Shown here: positions 62,105 through 64,000 of the stretch, piece after piece | Layout of the letters: each line of letters begins with the position of its first letter | How positions within the stretch are numbered: position 1 is the first letter of the stretch | DNA from: Brachybacterium avium | GTDB lineage: Bacteria > Actinomycetota > Actinomycetes > Actinomycetales > Dermabacteraceae | DNA length: 64,000 bases | Reading direction: 5' to 3' | Assembly (NCBI RefSeq): GCF_002216795.1 | Contig: NZ_CP022316.1 | Span: 1,178,001-1,242,000 of the forward strand | Notes under the pieces: generated by a model | Seen by the model: only the letters and a program-made list of their open reading frames with translations | What the model was told of the DNA's origin: nothing | Databases searched by the model: none | Translations under genes and position numbers: made by a program

Positions 62105-62803
62105 TCAGTCGTCGGCGACGGCGACGTCCCCGGAGGGCCCGTCGGCCGGCTCCTGCCCGGAGCCCTCCTCGCGGGCATCGAGCCCGCTCACCCCGGCCTC
62201 GCGGTACAGCGCGATGAACTCGCGGGCCGTGTCCGGGCCGATCATCAGGCGCAGGACGGGCGAGACCTCGAAGTCGTCACCCTGCTCGTCGAGCAGCCCG
62301 GCGCGCTGCACCTTCGCGATCGAGGCCCGCACCTCCTTGGCGAAACCGGCCTCGTCCGTGGAGGTGGTGCGGCGGTAGGCGGCCAGCGCCTGCTGCAGCT
62401 CCGCCTCGGAGACCACGGTGCGCTGACCGCGTGAGGACTGGGTGAGCAGCATCTGCCTCAGGACCAGCATCAACACCGAGTCCAGGCGGTTCATGCCGGT
62501 CAACCGGCGCAGCAGCTTGGGGGCGTCGGGGTCCTCCTCGCTCTGCCGCACGAAGGCGACCTGGGCATCGTCATCGACGATCAGCTCGAGGAAGAGATCC
62601 GCCAGGCGGGCCTCGATCGCCGAACGGTCCCGCAGCAGCTGGGCGTACCGGGCGCCGTCACGACGCCCATCGAGGAAGGGACCCTGCAGCAGATGGACCA
62701 GCACCCGGCGAGAGTCATCCACCAGAGCCGCGCCCGGAGTGGACGGGGCCTCCCCCTCGGCAGGGGCGGCATCGGCATCGGTGCGGGGCGCAGAAGTGCT
62801 CAC
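62105..62803 (-). CDS. jetB: JetB-like protein (DUF4194, MukE/KITE type)
   Basis: 232 residues. The DUF4194 core covers about 30-205: VLVHLLQGPFLDGRRDGARY, AIEARLADLFLELIVDDDAQ, VAFVRQSEEDPDAPKLLRR, DSVLMLVLRQMLL and FEVSPVLRLMIGPD are close to JetB/EptB proteins, which in Wadjet bind the JetA kleisin and JetC. The flanks are disordered. Start GTG at 62803; a TAAGGT box is 8 nt upstream. jetC should be next to it but lies at 38773-42165 on the same strand, 20 kb away. Confidence 0.87.
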   Translation of the reverse strand: MSTSAPRTDADAAPAEGEAPSTPGAALVDDSRRVLVHLLQGPFLDGRRDGARYAQLLRDRSAIEARLADLFLELIVDDDAQVAFVRQSEEDPDAPKLLRRLTGMNRLDSVLMLVLRQMLLTQSSRGQRTVVSEAELQQALAAYRRTTSTDEAGFAKEVRASIAKVQRAGLLDEQGDDFEVSPVLRLMIGPDTAREFIALYREAGVSGLDAREEGSGQEPADGPSGDVAVADD

Positions 62804-62921
62804 GAGCGCCTACCTTACCGGCGCAGGCACGAATCCGAGGCGACCGATTCCCGGGCCCGTGCGCCGAAATGCCACCATGGAGGCCGCGGATCTGGTGGAA
62901 TCAGCGGAACACGCAGGAAGA

Positions 62922-62944
62922 CCTCCGTGCGCATCGCACGGAGG
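62922..62944 (+). other. leader hairpin before the 62967 gene
   Basis: A perfect 10-bp stem (CCTCCGTGCG and complement) with a 3-nt CAT loop, 22 nt before the ATG at 62967 and just before its ribosome-binding site. It may be a leader structure or the end of an upstream transcript. Confidence 0.45.
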
Positions 62945-62966
62945 AATCGACCGCAAGGAGCCGACC

Positions 62967-64000
62967 ATGGAACTGTCCACACCCGTCATCATCGGGATCG
63001 TCGTTGTGGTGCTCATCATCCTGATCGTCCTGATCGCTCTCGGGGTGATGTCCTCCAAGCGCAGGAAGGCCCGACAGCAGGAGGCCGACCGACAGCGGGC
63101 CGCGCAGCTGCGCGACGAGGCGAAATCGCACGAGACGGCCGTCCAGGAGCGCGACCTCGAGGTGCGCGAGACCGAGCTGGAGGCCGACCGCGCCCGACTG
63201 GAGGCCGAGCAGAGGTCGAAGCAGGCCGAGCAGGAGCAGATCGCGGCCGAGCGCCGCCGGGCCGAGGCGGAGAAGCAGCGCGTCGCGGCCGAGCAGCAGC
63301 GTGCCGAGGTCGAGCACGAGCGCGGGAGCGTGCAGGAGCGTCTCGCCGAGGCCGATCGCCTCGACCCCGACACCCCGACGACGCTCCCCACCGGGAGGAG
63401 CACGGCGCACCCCTCACCGCCGACTCCCGGCGGGAGCACGGCCACGATGAGCGCGGCGCGGCGCACAGCAGCGTCCAGGACGACCGCGGCCGCACCGCTG
63501 ACGACGACGCTCTCGCCGACGACACCGCGGCCCGGCCCGCTGGGCACGGCCGCCGTGCAGCGCGCCCGGCGGATGAGGAGCCGCCGGCCGACGGCTCCGA
63601 GGTGCGCACACCGGGCGATCACACCCCGGGCGATCGCACACCGGGCGATCACACCCCGGGCGATCGCACCCCGGATGATCACGCCCCGGGTGCTGCCGAC
63701 GCCGAGGACGCCCACCTCGGCACCGCGCCCCGGGCAGGCACCGCGGCGGGGATCGGCGCGGGCGAGCACCACGGCGGATACCTGGACTCCACCGGGACGG
63801 TCGACGGCGCCCCGCAGCAGACCCCTCCTGCGGATCAGCAGTTCGGTCCCCCGAGCGAGCCGGGCGGCCGCCAGACCCCTCCCGCTGATCAGCAGTTCGG
63901 TCGGCCGATGCGGCACGACGCGCCGCACAGCGAGCAGGACGGCGAACTGCCTCCGCAGGAGCCGGAGCTCGACGACCCGCAGGACGGCTCGCACCGCGGT
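62967..64000 (+). CDS. membrane-anchored coiled-coil protein with disordered tail, 3' partial, one probable frameshift
   Basis: An N-terminal membrane helix (VIIGIVVVVLIILIVLIALG), then a charged coiled coil of about 100 residues (Gln/Glu/Arg/Ala-rich), then a Pro/Asp/His-rich low-complexity tail that includes TPGDH/TPGDR repeats (about 63607-63680). The tail makes sense only if one C is added to the cccc run 63373-63376; then it reads TPDDAPHREEHGAP and stays acidic. In the uncorrected frame it becomes Arg/Thr/Ala-rich. It runs off the right edge. AAGGAG precedes the ATG. I do not recognise a family. Confidence 0.6.
   Translation, partial: MELSTPVIIGIVVVVLIILIVLIALGVMSSKRRKARQQEADRQRAAQLRDEAKSHETAVQERDLEVRETELEADRARLEAEQRSKQAEQEQIAAERRRAEAEKQRVAAEQQRAEVEHERGSVQERLAEADRLDPDTPTTLPTGRSTAHPSPPTPGGSTATMSAARRTAASRTTAAAPLTTTLSPTTPRPGPLGTAAVQRARRMRSRRPTAPRCAHRAITPRAIAHRAITPRAIAPRMITPRVLPTPRTPTSAPRPGQAPRRGSARASTTADTWTPPGRSTAPRSRPLLRISSSVPRASRAAARPLPLISSSVGRCGTTRRTASRTANCLRRSRSSTTRRTARTA

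Overview
This window is about 64 kb of very GC-rich DNA from an actinobacterium. WhiB and Crp regulators, DUF3027, DUF4177 and DUF4244 proteins, a DtxR/IdeR-type iron box, the 'helicase/secretion neighbourhood' Tad cluster and many GTG starts all point there. Teichoic-acid-like wall genes with a TagGH exporter, and a gene order close to Micrococcales such as Dermabacteraceae (for example Brachybacterium), make that group my best guess; this is inference.

Layout. (1) 0-6.1 kb: an SDR fragment, xth, then a six-gene Tad/Flp pilus operon whose genes overlap by a few bases. (2) 6.1-14 kb: a DUF1998-type helicase on the minus strand, a methyltransferase, a PAP2 phosphatase and topA. (3) 14-17.7 kb: a binding-protein-dependent sugar importer without its own ATPase, behind a LacI-like operator, followed by a Gfo/Idh oxidoreductase. 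This module separates topA from tmk-holB. (4) 20.9-30.4 kb: a conserved actinobacterial block (DUF3027, cold-shock protein, NUDIX, nth, crp, MBL hydrolase, RidA, DUF4177, whiB, class A PBP, metallophosphoesterase). (5) 30.4-38.6 kb: tRNA-Pro(CGG), an NlpC/P60 cell-wall hydrolase, a frameshifted GH20 hexosaminidase, a LytR_C membrane protein, a multiply frameshifted CshA-repeat surface protein and a maltokinase. (6) 38.8-42.2 kb: a MukB-like JetC ATPase of the Wadjet/MksB family. (7) 42.3-56.8 kb: a wall-polymer island with a GlfT2-like transferase, two CDP-glycerol/ribitol phosphotransferase-like proteins, a cytidylyltransferase plus SDR pair for CDP-ribitol, TagG/TagH, a pyruvyl transferase and two paralogous family 2 glycosyltransferases. 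(8) 56.9-61.9 kb: an iron-siderophore import operon under a DtxR-like box, ending in an ABC-ATPase/siderophore-reductase fusion. (9) 62.1-62.8 kb: JetB (DUF4194), then a plus-strand membrane/coiled-coil protein running off the edge.

Main observations. JetB and JetC, normally adjacent, lie on the same strand but are separated by about 20 kb of wall and iron genes, and no JetA or JetD is visible. Six single-base deletions, all in C or G runs, break four otherwise good genes and look like sequencing undercalls. At least seven genes have a TANNNT -10 box exactly 6 nt before the start codon, which implies leaderless transcripts.
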